Shown: positions 11,632 to 20,525, counted from the stretch's first letter. The stretch is DNA of 64,000 nt from Pseudomonadota bacterium (GCA_018241685.1 JAFEDJ010000054.1:310001-374000), one strand, 5' to 3'. The notes: a model not told the origin generated them from the sequence alone. Translations and numbers: made by a program.

Positions 11632-12303
11632 TCAACAGGGCGGCACCTCCTGGCTGAGCAGCCAGGCAGCCCGCTCGCGCAGGCGCCGGCTCCACGCTTC
11701 GTTCAGGCCCGCTGCGGCAGCGAGCAATTGCAGTTCCCGCGGGTCGGCCCGGTGCTGCTGGCAGACCACCCACAGGCGCGCCAGGTTGCACTCCGGCGCC
11801 GGCCGCTCGACCAGTTCAAGCACGTCGCCGGCTGCGATCTCCCCTTCCTGCAGCACGCGGAAATACCAGCCGGTCCAACCCTTCGCAGCGATCAGCCGGG
11901 ACATGGATGGGTGGTCCAGCTTGTGGCTGATCTTCCAGCACGGCTGGCGCGGCTGGCTGACCTGCAGACGGCAGCTACCCAGCACGAAGACATCGCCGAT
12001 GCATACGTTCTGCTCAGTGAGCCCGCAGGCCGACAGGTTTTCGCCGAGGGCGCCAGGGTGCAGCAAGCCTGCCCGCTCCGGCACCTCCGCCGCCAGCCCG
12101 GCATAGTGTTCGGCAGGATAGTAATGCACAGCCTTCTCGGGCCCGCCATGGACCCGGCGATCCGCTTGGGCATCGCCAGCCAGGCCTTCCGGGCCGACCG
12201 CCACGCGTCCCGCGACAGCGTTCTTGAAGATGCCGGTCTGCTGGCCCTCCGGCGGCAAGGGGCACAGGCGGCCGGTGTATACGGAATCGACGACGGCTTT
12301 CAC
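11632..12303 (-). CDS. MOSC domain protein, YiiM-like
   Basis: A 223-residue protein. GLAGDAQADRRVHGGPEKAV, HYYPAEHY, GENLSACGLTEQNVCIGD and VSQPRQPCWK are the YiiM/MOSC hallmarks; the Cys in QPCWK is the conserved residue proposed to handle the molybdenum cofactor sulfur. YiiM-type proteins are linked to reduction of N-hydroxylated base analogues, so a detoxifying reductase role is likely. The GTG at 12303 is chosen because GGGAGAG lies about 9 bases upstream and because it clears the end of the kinase gene by 5 bp; an in-frame ATG about 16 codons upstream would overlap it. The gene follows the ROK kinase on the same strand and probably shares its transcript. Confidence 0.85.
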   Translation of the reverse strand: MKAVVDSVYTGRLCPLPPEGQQTGIFKNAVAGRVAVGPEGLAGDAQADRRVHGGPEKAVHYYPAEHYAGLAAEVPERAGLLHPGALGENLSACGLTEQNVCIGDVFVLGSCRLQVSQPRQPCWKISHKLDHPSMSRLIAAKGWTGWYFRVLQEGEIAAGDVLELVERPAPECNLARLWVVCQQHRADPRELQLLAAAAGLNEAWSRRLRERAAWLLSQEVPPC

Positions 12304-12308
12304 GAAAA

Positions 12309-13226
12309 TTATCTCTCCCAGCTTTGCCCGGCCACCGGCCATAGCCAGGCCGCCCCGCGCACGCCCGACGAATCCCCATGGACGGCCGGGGACAGGCGGG
12401 TCGCCACGGTGTCGGAGAAAACATGTTGCGCCCACCGCTGCGGCACCCGCTCGTACAACCGGCCCAGGTTCGACAGGCCACCACCGAGCACGACCACGTC
12501 CGGATCGAGGATGTTGATGACTCCGGCCAACGCCCGCGCCAGACGCTCCTCGTAGCGTTGCAGGCTGGCCTCGCAGTCTGCATCGCCAGCCAGCGCGGCG
12601 GCAACGATAGCCTCCGGCGCCAGCACCGCGCCGCTGCTGCGCAGATGGTCCGCCGCCAGTCCCGGCCCGGACAGGTAGGTTTCGATGCAGCCGGCCCGCC
12701 CGCAATAACAGGCTGGCAGCGGCAGATCAGCACTTGCCGGCAGGGGCAACGGATTGTGCCCCCACTCGCCGGCAATCGAATTGACGCCTGACAGGAGTTG
12801 CCCGCGGACCACGATGCCGCCGCCGACGCCGGTGCCGAGGATCACCGCGAAGACCACCTCTGCCCCTGCCGCCGCGCCATCCACCACCTCGGACAGGGCC
12901 AGGCAGTTGGCATCGTTGGCGGTACGGACTTCGCGGCCGAGCAGGCGGCGCAGGTCGTCCGGCAACGGCTGGCCGTTTAGGCAGGTGGAGTTGGCGTTCT
13001 TCATCAGCCCACTGGCCTTGGATACCGCGCCAGGCGTGCCGACGCCGACGGAGCCACGCTGGCCGAGCTCTGTCTCGACCGCCTCGACCAGCCCGGCCAC
13101 CGCCTGCAGCGTAGCCGCGTAGTCGCCCTGCGGCGTGGCGACGCGGCGCCGGGCCAAGGTGTGGCCCGCGTCGTCGAGGGCGATGACTTCGATCTTGGTG
13201 CCGCCGAGGTCGATACCGATGCGCAA
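12309..13226 (-). CDS. ROK family sugar kinase (fructokinase-like)
   Basis: A 305-residue kinase. The phosphate-binding DLGGTKIEVIALD at the N-terminus, the ROK signature region TGVGGGIVVRGQLLSG, the active-site GEWGHNPLP and the zinc site CYCGRAGCIETYLSGPG are all present. ROK kinases phosphorylate hexoses such as fructose, mannose or N-acetylglucosamine using ATP; the exact sugar is not settled by these motifs. The start is TTG, with GGAG about 8 bases before it; no in-frame ATG gives the complete DLGGTK motif. It is followed closely by the MOSC gene on the same strand. Confidence 0.88.
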   Translation of the reverse strand: MRIGIDLGGTKIEVIALDDAGHTLARRRVATPQGDYAATLQAVAGLVEAVETELGQRGSVGVGTPGAVSKASGLMKNANSTCLNGQPLPDDLRRLLGREVRTANDANCLALSEVVDGAAAGAEVVFAVILGTGVGGGIVVRGQLLSGVNSIAGEWGHNPLPLPASADLPLPACYCGRAGCIETYLSGPGLAADHLRSSGAVLAPEAIVAAALAGDADCEASLQRYEERLARALAGVINILDPDVVVLGGGLSNLGRLYERVPQRWAQHVFSDTVATRLSPAVHGDSSGVRGAAWLWPVAGQSWER

Positions 13227-13283
13227 GGGGAAGCTCCGCGGGAGATGACAAACAATGGGCGAATGATAGCCCGCGATGCGTCC

Positions 13284-14216
13284 TCAGGCCGGCCTGGCCT
13301 GGCGGTACTTGGTCCATCCGCTCCAGCTGTACAGCAGCAGGCCGGCCCAGATCAGCCCGAAGGTGCCGAGGCGGGCCGGCTGCAGCGGCTCGTCGAAGAT
13401 CAGCACCGCGGTAAGGAACTGCAGCGTCGGGTTGATGTACATCAGCATGCCCACGGTAGCCAGGTTGAGGCGCTGGGTTGCCGCGGCGAACAGCATCAGC
13501 GGCAGCGCGGTCAGCCCGCCGGCTGCGACGAGCAGCACCTGTGTGAGCCCGTCGAAACCGGTCAGAACGCCATGGCCGTGGACGGCCTGCCACAGGGTAT
13601 AGGCGCCGAGCAGCGGCATCAGGGACAGGGTCTCCAGCCACAGCCCGGAGATCGCATCCACCGCCACCTGCTTGCGGACCAACCCGTAGAGGCCGAAGCT
13701 GGCGCCGAGGAACAGGGAGATCCACGGCAGGCTGCCGAGGGTGAAGAACTCGTTGCCGACCGCAGCCACCGCCAGTGCCACCGAACCCCACTCCTTGGCG
13801 TTGAGGCGCTCCTTCAGCACCAGCATGCCGAGCAGCACATTGACCAGCGGGGTCAGGAAGTAGCCCAGACTGCAGGCCACCACCTGGCGCTGGTCCACCG
13901 CCCACAGGAAGGCCAGCCAGTTGGCGCCCACCAGCAGCGCAGCCAGCGTCAGGCGCCACAGCGTACCGGGGCGCCGCGCCGCCACCAGCGTGCTGGCCCA
14001 GTGGCGACGCGCAGTAAGAACCAGGCTGACGAACACGCAGCCCCATACCGCCCGGTTGCACAGTAGGTCGAGGGGCGCCACATGGCCAAGCTGACGGAAG
14101 AACAGCGGGAAGAAGCCCCAGATGCCGTAGGCACCGAGGCCGAAGCCGATGCCGGCGAGGGTCTTGCCTTTATCCACGGGAAGAATCGTATGCAGGGAAA
14201 GACCGCACGGTAGCAC
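13284..14216 (-). CDS. rarD: RarD-like EamA family permease
   Basis: About 310 residues and ten predicted membrane helices in two EamA halves. GAYGIWGFFPLFFRQL, NWLAFLWAVDQ, SLGYFLTPLVNVLLG and MYINPTLQFL are typical of the RarD subfamily of the drug/metabolite transporter superfamily; RarD transport substrates are not firmly known. The annotated start is a GTG; a second in-frame GTG 14 codons later (VDKGKTLAGIG) would give the usual family N-terminus and may be the true one, since neither has a strong ribosome site. It lies back to back with the DUF1840 gene. Confidence 0.85.
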   Translation of the reverse strand: MLPCGLSLHTILPVDKGKTLAGIGFGLGAYGIWGFFPLFFRQLGHVAPLDLLCNRAVWGCVFVSLVLTARRHWASTLVAARRPGTLWRLTLAALLVGANWLAFLWAVDQRQVVACSLGYFLTPLVNVLLGMLVLKERLNAKEWGSVALAVAAVGNEFFTLGSLPWISLFLGASFGLYGLVRKQVAVDAISGLWLETLSLMPLLGAYTLWQAVHGHGVLTGFDGLTQVLLVAAGGLTALPLMLFAAATQRLNLATVGMLMYINPTLQFLTAVLIFDEPLQPARLGTFGLIWAGLLLYSWSGWTKYRQARPA

Positions 14217-14307
14217 CGCCTGCTGCGCCGCACCCTTGGGGTTTTCCGCCGCAACGCGGCGGCACGCCTACAATGGCGCCATTCCAATCCGAAAGACAGG
14301 CAAGACC

Positions 14308-14634
14308 ATGTTGATCATCTTCAAATCCCCCGCCAGCGGCGACGTGATCATGTTCGGAAAGAACGGCAAGGAGATGCTGGAAGTGCTCGGCAAGGACAAG
14401 GACGACGCCAAGGGCATCTTCACCGTCGAGCAACTGCCGGCCGCCATCGACACCTTGAAAGCCGCCATCGCCGCCGACAAGGCGCGCCAGACCGACAAGG
14501 ACGACGACAATGAGGACGAACAGGACGTGAAGCCCGGTGGCGGCGGGGTGAGCTTCTTCCAGCGTGCAGTGCCGCTGCTCGAACTGCTGGAACGCTCGCT
14601 GAAGGACAAGGTGCCGGTCACCTGGGGCGTCTGA
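14308..14634 (+). CDS. DUF1840 domain protein
   Basis: A 108-residue cytoplasmic protein beginning MLIIFKSPASGDVIMFG, the signature start of DUF1840, a family common in beta- and gammaproteobacteria with no assigned function. The middle is very acidic (DKDDDNEDEQD) and the C-terminus is FFQRAVPLLELLERSLKD. The ATG at 14308 is chosen over upstream in-frame starts because it matches the family's N-terminus. It is divergent from rarD and probably a single-gene unit, with a GC hairpin just after it. Confidence 0.85.
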   Translation: MLIIFKSPASGDVIMFGKNGKEMLEVLGKDKDDAKGIFTVEQLPAAIDTLKAAIAADKARQTDKDDDNEDEQDVKPGGGGVSFFQRAVPLLELLERSLKDKVPVTWGV

Positions 14635-14663
14635 CCGCAAGACCGCCCCAACGGGGAGCCGAC

Positions 14664-14686
14664 GGGGGCTGCATCTGCCAGCCCCC
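14664..14686. terminator. GC hairpin between convergent genes
   Basis: GGGGGCTG (14664-14671) pairs with CAGCCCCC (14679-14686) around a 7-base loop, between the stops of the DUF1840 gene and the convergent cysteine hydrolase gene. There is no T run on either side, so a terminator role is plausible only from position. Confidence 0.4.
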
Positions 14687-14696
14687 AGGCCCTGCA

Positions 14697-15296
14697 TCAA
14701 TCCGGAATCTCTTCCCCACTCGCCACGACGACCCCGAACATGTCGGCCAGCGTAGCCAGCACCGAGACCTGCAGATCTTCAGCGCTGACCACGCCGCCAC
14801 CGAGGGCCGGCAGACTGCGGGTGGCCGTGCAGTCGGCCGGCACCGTCACCCCGTAGCCCAGGCTGTAGGCGCCGCGGGCGGTGGAGTTGACGCAGTTGTG
14901 GGTCATGAAGCCGATGATCAGCAGGCTCTTCGCGCCCTTTTCCTTCAACAACGCATCCAGCTCGGTGCCGACGAAGGCGTTCGGCAGGCGCTTCACGACC
15001 ACCGGCTCGCCGTCCACCGGTGCGACCTTGTCGGCAATGGCGCCGATCTCGGCGCGGATGTCGAACAGGCTGCCGGGGCCGGCGTCGTGCTGCACGTGGA
15101 TCACCGGCACGCCCAGGCGGCGGGCACGGGCCAGCAGCCTGGCGCAGGCATCGAGGGCCGGCTCGATACCGGTCAGCTCCATCGTGCCGCCGCGATAGGT
15201 GTTCTGCGCGTCGATGATGATCAGCGTGGTTTCGGACAATTGCGGCGGCGTCATCGATTTGCCGGCGATCTGGCGGAGCAGGAAGGGAGCGGACAT
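14697..15296 (-). CDS. Isochorismatase-family cysteine hydrolase
   Basis: A 199-residue enzyme with the family triad: Asp29 (LIIIDAQNTY), Lys102 (VVVKRLPNAF) and Cys135 (FMTHNCVNSTARGA), the last preceded by the usual GF-MTH and a cis-peptide-type turn. Members hydrolyse isochorismate, nicotinamide, N-carbamoyl compounds or similar amides; the substrate cannot be assigned here. A GGAG lies 7 bases before the ATG. It is transcribed away from a LysR-type regulator, with a 123-bp shared intergenic region carrying a perfect dyad, so the regulator probably controls it. Confidence 0.88.
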   Translation of the reverse strand: MSAPFLLRQIAGKSMTPPQLSETTLIIIDAQNTYRGGTMELTGIEPALDACARLLARARRLGVPVIHVQHDAGPGSLFDIRAEIGAIADKVAPVDGEPVVVKRLPNAFVGTELDALLKEKGAKSLLIIGFMTHNCVNSTARGAYSLGYGVTVPADCTATRSLPALGGGVVSAEDLQVSVLATLADMFGVVVASGEEIPD

Positions 15297-15378
15297 GGAC
15301 TTTCTCCAGGACGATTAAAGGTGGAGCGAGCTTAGGCCGCTGGAATACCTGCGTAAATCGACACATCCGCAGCTCATT

Positions 15379-15394
15379 CCTGCAAAAATGCAGG
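15379..15394. promoter_or_regulatory. Perfect dyad CCTGCA-AAAA-TGCAGG, candidate LysR operator
   Basis: A 16-bp perfect palindrome with an A4 centre, 25 bp before the LysR-type gene and about 80 bp from the divergent hydrolase start. LysR regulators usually bind a dyad between themselves and a divergent target. It does not show a clean T-N11-A core, so binding is an inference from position and symmetry. Confidence 0.55.
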
Positions 15395-15419
15395 CCTTCG
15401 CATTGATCGGAAACCCACC

Positions 15420-16307
15420 ATGAACTGGGACGACCTGCGCTTCGTCGTCGAGATCGGCCGGGCCGGCACCCTCGCCGCCGCGGCCCGCCGCCTGAAGGTG
15501 GACCAGACCACCGTCGCCCGCCGCCTGCGTGCGCTGGAAGAAGAACTGGGCGCAGCCCTCTTCGAACGCGGTGACGGACACTGGCAGCCAACCGCCGTCG
15601 GCACCGACGTGCTGCAGCGCGCCGGGCGCATCGAGGAGGACGTGATCGCCCTGCTCCGTGTGGCGGAAGCCGGTGCCGGCGCGGTGAACGGCCTGGTGCG
15701 CGTCACTGCGGTCGGCACCCTCATCGGCGACTACCTGGCGCCGCGGCTGGCCGGCCTGTACGCCCGCCACCCGGACCTGAGCGTCGAGCTGATCGCCAGC
15801 AACGACAACCTCAACGTGGCCCGCCGCGAAGCCGACATCGCAATCCGTCTGGCCCGCCCGACGCGGGGCGATTTCCTGATCCGCAAGCTGGCCGACAGTG
15901 GCTTCGCGGTCTATGGTTCGGCCAGCCAGGACGGTGAGGTGGCGAACGACTGGGTCGCCTACCTGGACGACCTTGCCCACACGCCGGAGATGCAGGCCCT
16001 GGAAAGTCTGCGCGGCAACGGCCGGATCCGCCTGCGCTCGGGCAACATTCGAGGCCTGATGCGGGCCATCGCTGGTGGCATCGGCCGCGGCATCCTGCCG
16101 TGCTTTCTGGCCGATCCGGAGCCGGGCGTGCAGCGCCTGTCCGGCCCCCAGCCGCTGCTGAGCCGGGAGATCTGGCTGCTGGTCCATCCGGATGCCCGCC
16201 AGCAGGCCCGCGTGGCGGCGGTCGCCGACTGGCTAGCCGAGTGCTTCGCCAACGATGCGGCGACCTTCCGCGGCGAGCTTCAGTCGCCGACGCGGGTCAG
16301 CACGTAG
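15420..16307 (+). CDS. LysR-type transcriptional regulator
   Basis: A 295-residue regulator. The N-terminal winged helix-turn-helix is clear (GTLAAAARRLKVDQTTVARR, then LEEELGAALFER), followed by a substrate-binding domain (VTAVGTLIGDYLAPRLAGLY, ELIASNDNLNVARREADIAI). The DQTTVARR recognition helix is of the subtype that often represses or activates a single divergent enzyme gene. It is divergent from the cysteine hydrolase, with a palindrome between them. Its end overlaps the convergent serine hydrolase gene by 28 bp. Confidence 0.92.
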   Translation: MNWDDLRFVVEIGRAGTLAAAARRLKVDQTTVARRLRALEEELGAALFERGDGHWQPTAVGTDVLQRAGRIEEDVIALLRVAEAGAGAVNGLVRVTAVGTLIGDYLAPRLAGLYARHPDLSVELIASNDNLNVARREADIAIRLARPTRGDFLIRKLADSGFAVYGSASQDGEVANDWVAYLDDLAHTPEMQALESLRGNGRIRLRSGNIRGLMRAIAGGIGRGILPCFLADPEPGVQRLSGPQPLLSREIWLLVHPDARQQARVAAVADWLAECFANDAATFRGELQSPTRVST

Positions 16308-18070
16308 CCGGCGAAACGGCACTCCACGGTGGCGTCGGCCTTCCGGCAATGCACGGTCTCGCCGCTGTCGGCCAGCTGCCCGAGGATCAGGGCCTTGTCC
16401 TCACCCTGGGGCAGCAGCACCTGGCGTACCGGCGGCCCTTCCAGGACCTGTACCTCCAGCAAGGGATAACCATTGCTCTCGCGGACACGGATCTCCTTGA
16501 AGAGCGGGACATCCTTGCCCTGGTTGCTGATCGCGTAGCGCCCCAGGTAGGGCCGGACCCAGCCGGGCTGCACTGGCGGCAGCAGTTTCTCGCCGACCAG
16601 CGCCTCGGCACCCAGACGCTCGCCGACCAGCACTTCCCGCCCGGCGACGGTGCGCCGGCTGATGCCATACTGGCCGATCTCGCCGAGGCCGATCGGAACC
16701 AGGCCGAACAGGCGGTAGCCCAGCCCGAGGCGCCCATCGGCCCGCGGCTCTAGGTCGAGGCGGGTGCCCAGCACATCGGCGGTCAGGGCGTTGCCGCGGC
16801 GCTCCACCCGCACATGCCCGAACAGCGTGGCGTAGTCCCCTTCCCAGCGGACCACCTCGGCCTCCGCCAGCGGCGCAGCCGCCGCGGGCTCCGTGGCGGG
16901 TGGCGGCCGCAAGCCGCTGCGGGCCTCCAGCGCCACCGACAGCACTTCGGTGGCAATCCGGTCCACCGTTGCCGACGAGCCGGCACTGTTGCTGAGCACC
17001 ACCACCGCCAGCTTGTGTTCCGGCAAGGCCACCAGCGCCGAATGGAAGTTGTAGGTCGCCCCGCCGTGGAGCACGACCTTGCCACCATGCTTGAGCGGCG
17101 GCCGGCCGATGAACCAGCCGATGCCGACACGACCGTCCAGGTCCAGCGGCACGTCCGCATTCTGCGGGCGCAACATCTCGGCCACGGTTTCCGCCTTCAG
17201 CACACGGCCGCCGCGGGCCTGGCCATCGGCAAAGACCATCGATGCGAAGCGCGCCAGATCCGCCACGCTGGCGTTCAGGCCACCCGCCGGCACGTCGCGC
17301 AGGGCCGGCTCGTCCCGCAGGCGGCCCTTTTCGTAGCCGCGGGCCATCAGCGGCGAAGCCGACGGCGCGGCGCTGAAGGACGCCTCGGCCATACCCAGCG
17401 GCGCCAGCAGGGACCGCTGCAGGTGGTCGGCGAAGGGCTGGCCCGCCGCCCGCTCCACCGCCGCGCCGACCAGCGTGATGCCGAGGTTGGAATAGGACAG
17501 CACGGTGCCCGGCGCATAGGCCGTGTCGGTGTCGGCCAGCAGAGGAATCACGCTGGTGAAGGGCGGCGGCGTCTCGGTGAAGAAGTCCTTCAGGTAGTCC
17601 CGCGGCAGGCCGGCGTGATGGGTCATCAGGCCACGCAGGGTGATCGGCGGCGCATCGGCAAAGCGGCTGCGGATCGAAAAGCCCGGCAGCGCACGGGCCA
17701 GCGGCGCATCGATGTCGAGGCGGCCCTGCTCGGCCAATTGCATGGCCGCCGTGTCGGTGAACAGCTTGGAGATGGAGCCGACCCGGTACAGCGTATCCGG
17801 CGTCGCCGGCACACCCTTTTCCTTGTCCGCAAAACCGAAACCCCGCGCCCACAGCAGCCTCTGGTCGTCCACCACGGCGACGCTGAGGCCGACGATGGAC
17901 TGCTGGCGCATTTCGTACTCGATGAGGCGGGTCGCATAGTCCTGCACCTGCGCATCATCGTTGCGCGCCAGCGCCGGCGGACGCGACGGTGCGCCCGCAC
18001 ATGCGGCCAGCAGCAGGATTGATGTCAAAAACATTCCCACCCTGAGCAGGAGAGATCCACGTAAAGCCAT
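16280..18070 (-). CDS. Serine hydrolase lipoprotein (beta-lactamase/class C PBP family)
   Basis: About 596 residues. The start MALRGSLLLRVGMFLTSILLLAAC gives a lipoprotein signal ending in a lipobox (LLAAC), so the protein is membrane-anchored in the envelope. The catalytic motifs of class C beta-lactamase-like serine hydrolases are seen: SISK (in VGSISKLFTD) as SxxK, and YSN (in LSYSNLGI) as YxN; HGG (VLHGGATYN) is the third motif. An extra C-terminal region of about 200 residues with beta character follows. Roles in this family include esterase, D-amino peptidase and peptidoglycan hydrolysis, so the substrate is unknown. A more distal in-frame start was rejected because AAAGGAA precedes this ATG. 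Confidence 0.88.
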   Translation of the reverse strand: MALRGSLLLRVGMFLTSILLLAACAGAPSRPPALARNDDAQVQDYATRLIEYEMRQQSIVGLSVAVVDDQRLLWARGFGFADKEKGVPATPDTLYRVGSISKLFTDTAAMQLAEQGRLDIDAPLARALPGFSIRSRFADAPPITLRGLMTHHAGLPRDYLKDFFTETPPPFTSVIPLLADTDTAYAPGTVLSYSNLGITLVGAAVERAAGQPFADHLQRSLLAPLGMAEASFSAAPSASPLMARGYEKGRLRDEPALRDVPAGGLNASVADLARFASMVFADGQARGGRVLKAETVAEMLRPQNADVPLDLDGRVGIGWFIGRPPLKHGGKVVLHGGATYNFHSALVALPEHKLAVVVLSNSAGSSATVDRIATEVLSVALEARSGLRPPPATEPAAAAPLAEAEVVRWEGDYATLFGHVRVERRGNALTADVLGTRLDLEPRADGRLGLGYRLFGLVPIGLGEIGQYGISRRTVAGREVLVGERLGAEALVGEKLLPPVQPGWVRPYLGRYAISNQGKDVPLFKEIRVRESNGYPLLEVQVLEGPPVRQVLLPQGEDKALILGQLADSGETVHCRKADATVECRFAGYVLTRVGD

Positions 18071-18234
18071 TCCGTCAATTCCTTTGGAATACAAAGCAAT
18101 GACCCTAGCGTATTTCACACCCCACCATCAAGCGCCGGCGCGCACACCATGAAGCGTCACAAAAGCTTAATTCAAATGGCGTGAAGCGCTGACCACAATG
18201 GCGGTATTACGTTTCGCCGTGCCGTCCCGCCACC

Positions 18235-19050
18235 ATGTACCTCAGCGGTCTGATCATTCACCTCCGTGAACTGCTCGCCAGCGAAGCCCTCAGCTTCGTC
18301 TTTCAACCGATCTTCGATCTCCGCCGGCGGACCGTGCTGGGCTACGAAACACTGATGCGCGGCCCGGAAGCCTCCCCGCTGCACACCCCCGAGCAATTAC
18401 TGCGCGTCGCCCGCGAAGCCAACCTGGGCCTTGAGCTGGAGCGCTTGGCCACGTGCCTGGCGATCGCCGCTTTCGTGAACGCCAAGCTGCCCGGCCGCCT
18501 GTTCATCAACCTGAGCATGGCAATGGTCGCCGACCACGCGGAAAGCGGCGATCTGCCGAAGCTGCTGGCCAACGCCGGGCTGACGCCCGACCGGCTGGTC
18601 ATCGAATTGCGACAGCAGCCCGACGACGACCTCAGCCGCCTCACCGCCACACTGCAGGCCATCGCAGCGCAGGGCGTCGGACTGGCCTTCGATCGCCTCT
18701 CACCGGCTACGGACAGCGGCGCGCCGCAGCCCGACTTCATCAAGCTCAGCCCGCTGCAGGTCCGCCAGATCCACACCAACCTGCCGCGCCAGCAGGAGGT
18801 GGCGGCCTGCCTCGAACGGGCAGAGCGGCTCGGCGTGCAGCTGGTCGCCGAAGGCGTCGAGGACGCCCGCGAGCTGGCCGCCCTCAACGCGTTGGGCTGT
18901 GTCTTCGCCCAGGGTTTCCTGCTCGGCCGGCCGTCCACCGAGCCCTTCCGCCAGCTGTCCCGCGGGGTCAGCGGCATCCTCGACGCGCAGCATCGGCTAC
19001 CCCGCCTGCCCGTGCCGGCTCCCGCCTCCACGGGCACCTTGGTGCACTGA
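18235..19050 (+). CDS. Degenerate EAL domain protein, probably non-catalytic
   Basis: A 271-residue protein made of a single EAL domain. The fold is recognisable: FVFQPIFDLRRRTVLGYETL, GRLFINLS, PDFIKLS and QLVAEGVED. Key catalytic positions are altered: EAL reads YETL, the usual E-x-T-E is VIELRQQ, and the metal-binding DDFG-type loop is replaced by AFDRLSPAT. It therefore likely binds c-di-GMP or a protein partner rather than hydrolysing it, though weak activity cannot be excluded. It ends 12 bp before the stop of the convergent lipoprotein gene. The 164-bp region upstream, shared with the divergent serine hydrolase, holds its promoter. Confidence 0.85.
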   Translation: MYLSGLIIHLRELLASEALSFVFQPIFDLRRRTVLGYETLMRGPEASPLHTPEQLLRVAREANLGLELERLATCLAIAAFVNAKLPGRLFINLSMAMVADHAESGDLPKLLANAGLTPDRLVIELRQQPDDDLSRLTATLQAIAAQGVGLAFDRLSPATDSGAPQPDFIKLSPLQVRQIHTNLPRQQEVAACLERAERLGVQLVAEGVEDARELAALNALGCVFAQGFLLGRPSTEPFRQLSRGVSGILDAQHRLPRLPVPAPASTGTLVH

Positions 19051-19062
19051 GCCCTTGCGGGC

Positions 19063-20487
19063 TCAATGGGCCATGCTGCCACTACCACCGGCATAGACGA
19101 CGGTGATCGACTTGATGCCCTGCTGCAGACGCTCGCCCACATCGATCCACGGATTGCACTTCCACACCAGGCTCGCGCAGTTGGACGGCATCGGGTACCA
19201 GCGCCCGAAGGGAATGAAGGGCAGCTTGTCTTCGGTGGAGACCAGCGCGATGAACTGGTAGTTGATGCGGTCGCCGTTGGCATCCATCGCCGCGGTGTAG
19301 CCCAATGCATCGCCGGCGTTGCTCTTGGTGCAGGTGCCCAGGTCGTTCCAGCAAGTCATCATCATGTTGTTGCCGGTGCCCTGACGGAAGTCGTCGGTGA
19401 CCAGCAGCACACCCTTCGAGCGGCCGCGGTTACCCACCCCGGCGAGCCCGTCGCCGACGCCGACCTTCGAGTTGTACAGCTCCCCGCAGGAAAAAGTGGC
19501 GTGCTGGTTGTTGGCGTTCTTGACGACCACGAAGCAGCGGTTCTTCTCGTTAGGATAGGCCAGGCCGGCAGTGTCGAGCACGTCGGTCAGGCGGATGCCC
19601 TGACCGAACCAGTAGTTCATGTGGCGCGGCCCGTATTCCTGGAAGTAGTAGGTGGAGAAGGCGCTGGCCGCCTTGCTGCCGATGCGGTCCACCGCGTAAT
19701 AGCCCTGGGACGAGGTGGCCGACAGCGTGGCGGCGGACACGGTGATCGGCGTGGCCACGTCACCGCCGACCTGGAAGGCGATGTCGCCGGGCTGCAGCGC
19801 CGGTGCGCTGGCCGCCGACGCCAGCGTGTAGCTGGTGGCCTCGAAATCGTTGCGCACGTGCAGTTCGGCCAGGCGCGGCGTCTTGCGCAGGGCCGGGTCG
19901 GTGTCGTTGCCGGCGATCACCTCCATGTTGCCCTCGCTGTCGGGCAGCGCACTGCCGTTCTTCTCGTAGGCAACGATGGTCTTGTCACCGTTGCCGGTGC
20001 GGATCAGCTCGGTAAACGAGAAGGCCGACATGCGCCCGTCGAGGCCGACCGCGATGATGGCCGTCGTCGCCCCGAAGGCGCCGGTGTTGTAGTCGGCCGG
20101 GCGGAATCGGGTAGCCCGCACGATCACATCGGCGAGGCGATAACCCTTGTAGGTGTCGCTGCCGACCGTGACCAGCACCGGGTTCTCGACGGCCGGGAAG
20201 GTCGTCGCGTCGTTCATCAGGGTCTTCAGGTCGGTGACGGTGATCCCCGCCCGGGCCTGGAAATAGGGCGTCGAGCCCGACGGGCTGTTGGCCGGATTGG
20301 TCGGGTCCTGCGCGGTGGTGAGATCGGTCGGCATCAGGCTCTGGGTGCCGCCCTGCTTGATGTCGAAGGACGCCGACGGCTTCGGCGGCGTGCTGCTACC
20401 CCCGCCACCACCGCCGCTCCCACAGGCATTGAGGAAGACGGCGGCGGTCAGCGGCACGATCAAGGTCCGGATCGAAAACGGGTTCAC
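19063..20487 (-). CDS. Lipoprotein with two sulfite-oxidase-like (molybdopterin-binding type) domains
   Basis: A 474-residue lipoprotein: signal with lipobox LNAC, then a Gly/Ser-rich spacer (GSGGGGGGSS). The sequence after it falls into two halves. Residues about 70-215 (TVGSDTYKGYRLADVIVRA, SAFSFTELIRTGNGD, GNMEVIAGN) and about 280-450 (YWFGQGIRLTDVLDTAG, GVLLVTDDFRQG) both resemble the oxidoreductase molybdopterin-binding fold. Whether cofactor is bound is not shown: no clear Cys ligand in the expected place is identified. The start is GTG with AGGAG 7 bases before it. It lies 38 bp downstream of the diheme peroxidase gene on the same strand, so the two are an operon and probably work in the same envelope redox step. 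Confidence 0.6.
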   Translation of the reverse strand: MNPFSIRTLIVPLTAAVFLNACGSGGGGGGSSTPPKPSASFDIKQGGTQSLMPTDLTTAQDPTNPANSPSGSTPYFQARAGITVTDLKTLMNDATTFPAVENPVLVTVGSDTYKGYRLADVIVRATRFRPADYNTGAFGATTAIIAVGLDGRMSAFSFTELIRTGNGDKTIVAYEKNGSALPDSEGNMEVIAGNDTDPALRKTPRLAELHVRNDFEATSYTLASAASAPALQPGDIAFQVGGDVATPITVSAATLSATSSQGYYAVDRIGSKAASAFSTYYFQEYGPRHMNYWFGQGIRLTDVLDTAGLAYPNEKNRCFVVVKNANNQHATFSCGELYNSKVGVGDGLAGVGNRGRSKGVLLVTDDFRQGTGNNMMMTCWNDLGTCTKSNAGDALGYTAAMDANGDRINYQFIALVSTEDKLPFIPFGRWYPMPSNCASLVWKCNPWIDVGERLQQGIKSITVVYAGGSGSMAH

Positions 20488-20525
20488 GGGATGACTCCTT
20501 TCTGATTTTAGGTGGGTGATGGGCC

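Noticed and set aside
11632-12705. One long minus-strand protein covering the MOSC gene and part of the ROK gene
   Set aside because: Only the part from 12303 downward has MOSC motifs. The upstream part is out of frame with the complete ROK kinase, and a GTG with a ribosome site sits right after the kinase stop.
19066-20505. 479-residue plus-strand open frame opposite the oxidoreductase-like lipoprotein
   Set aside because: The minus-strand gene has a ribosome site, lipobox and operon context; the plus-strand product has none of these and is low in complexity.
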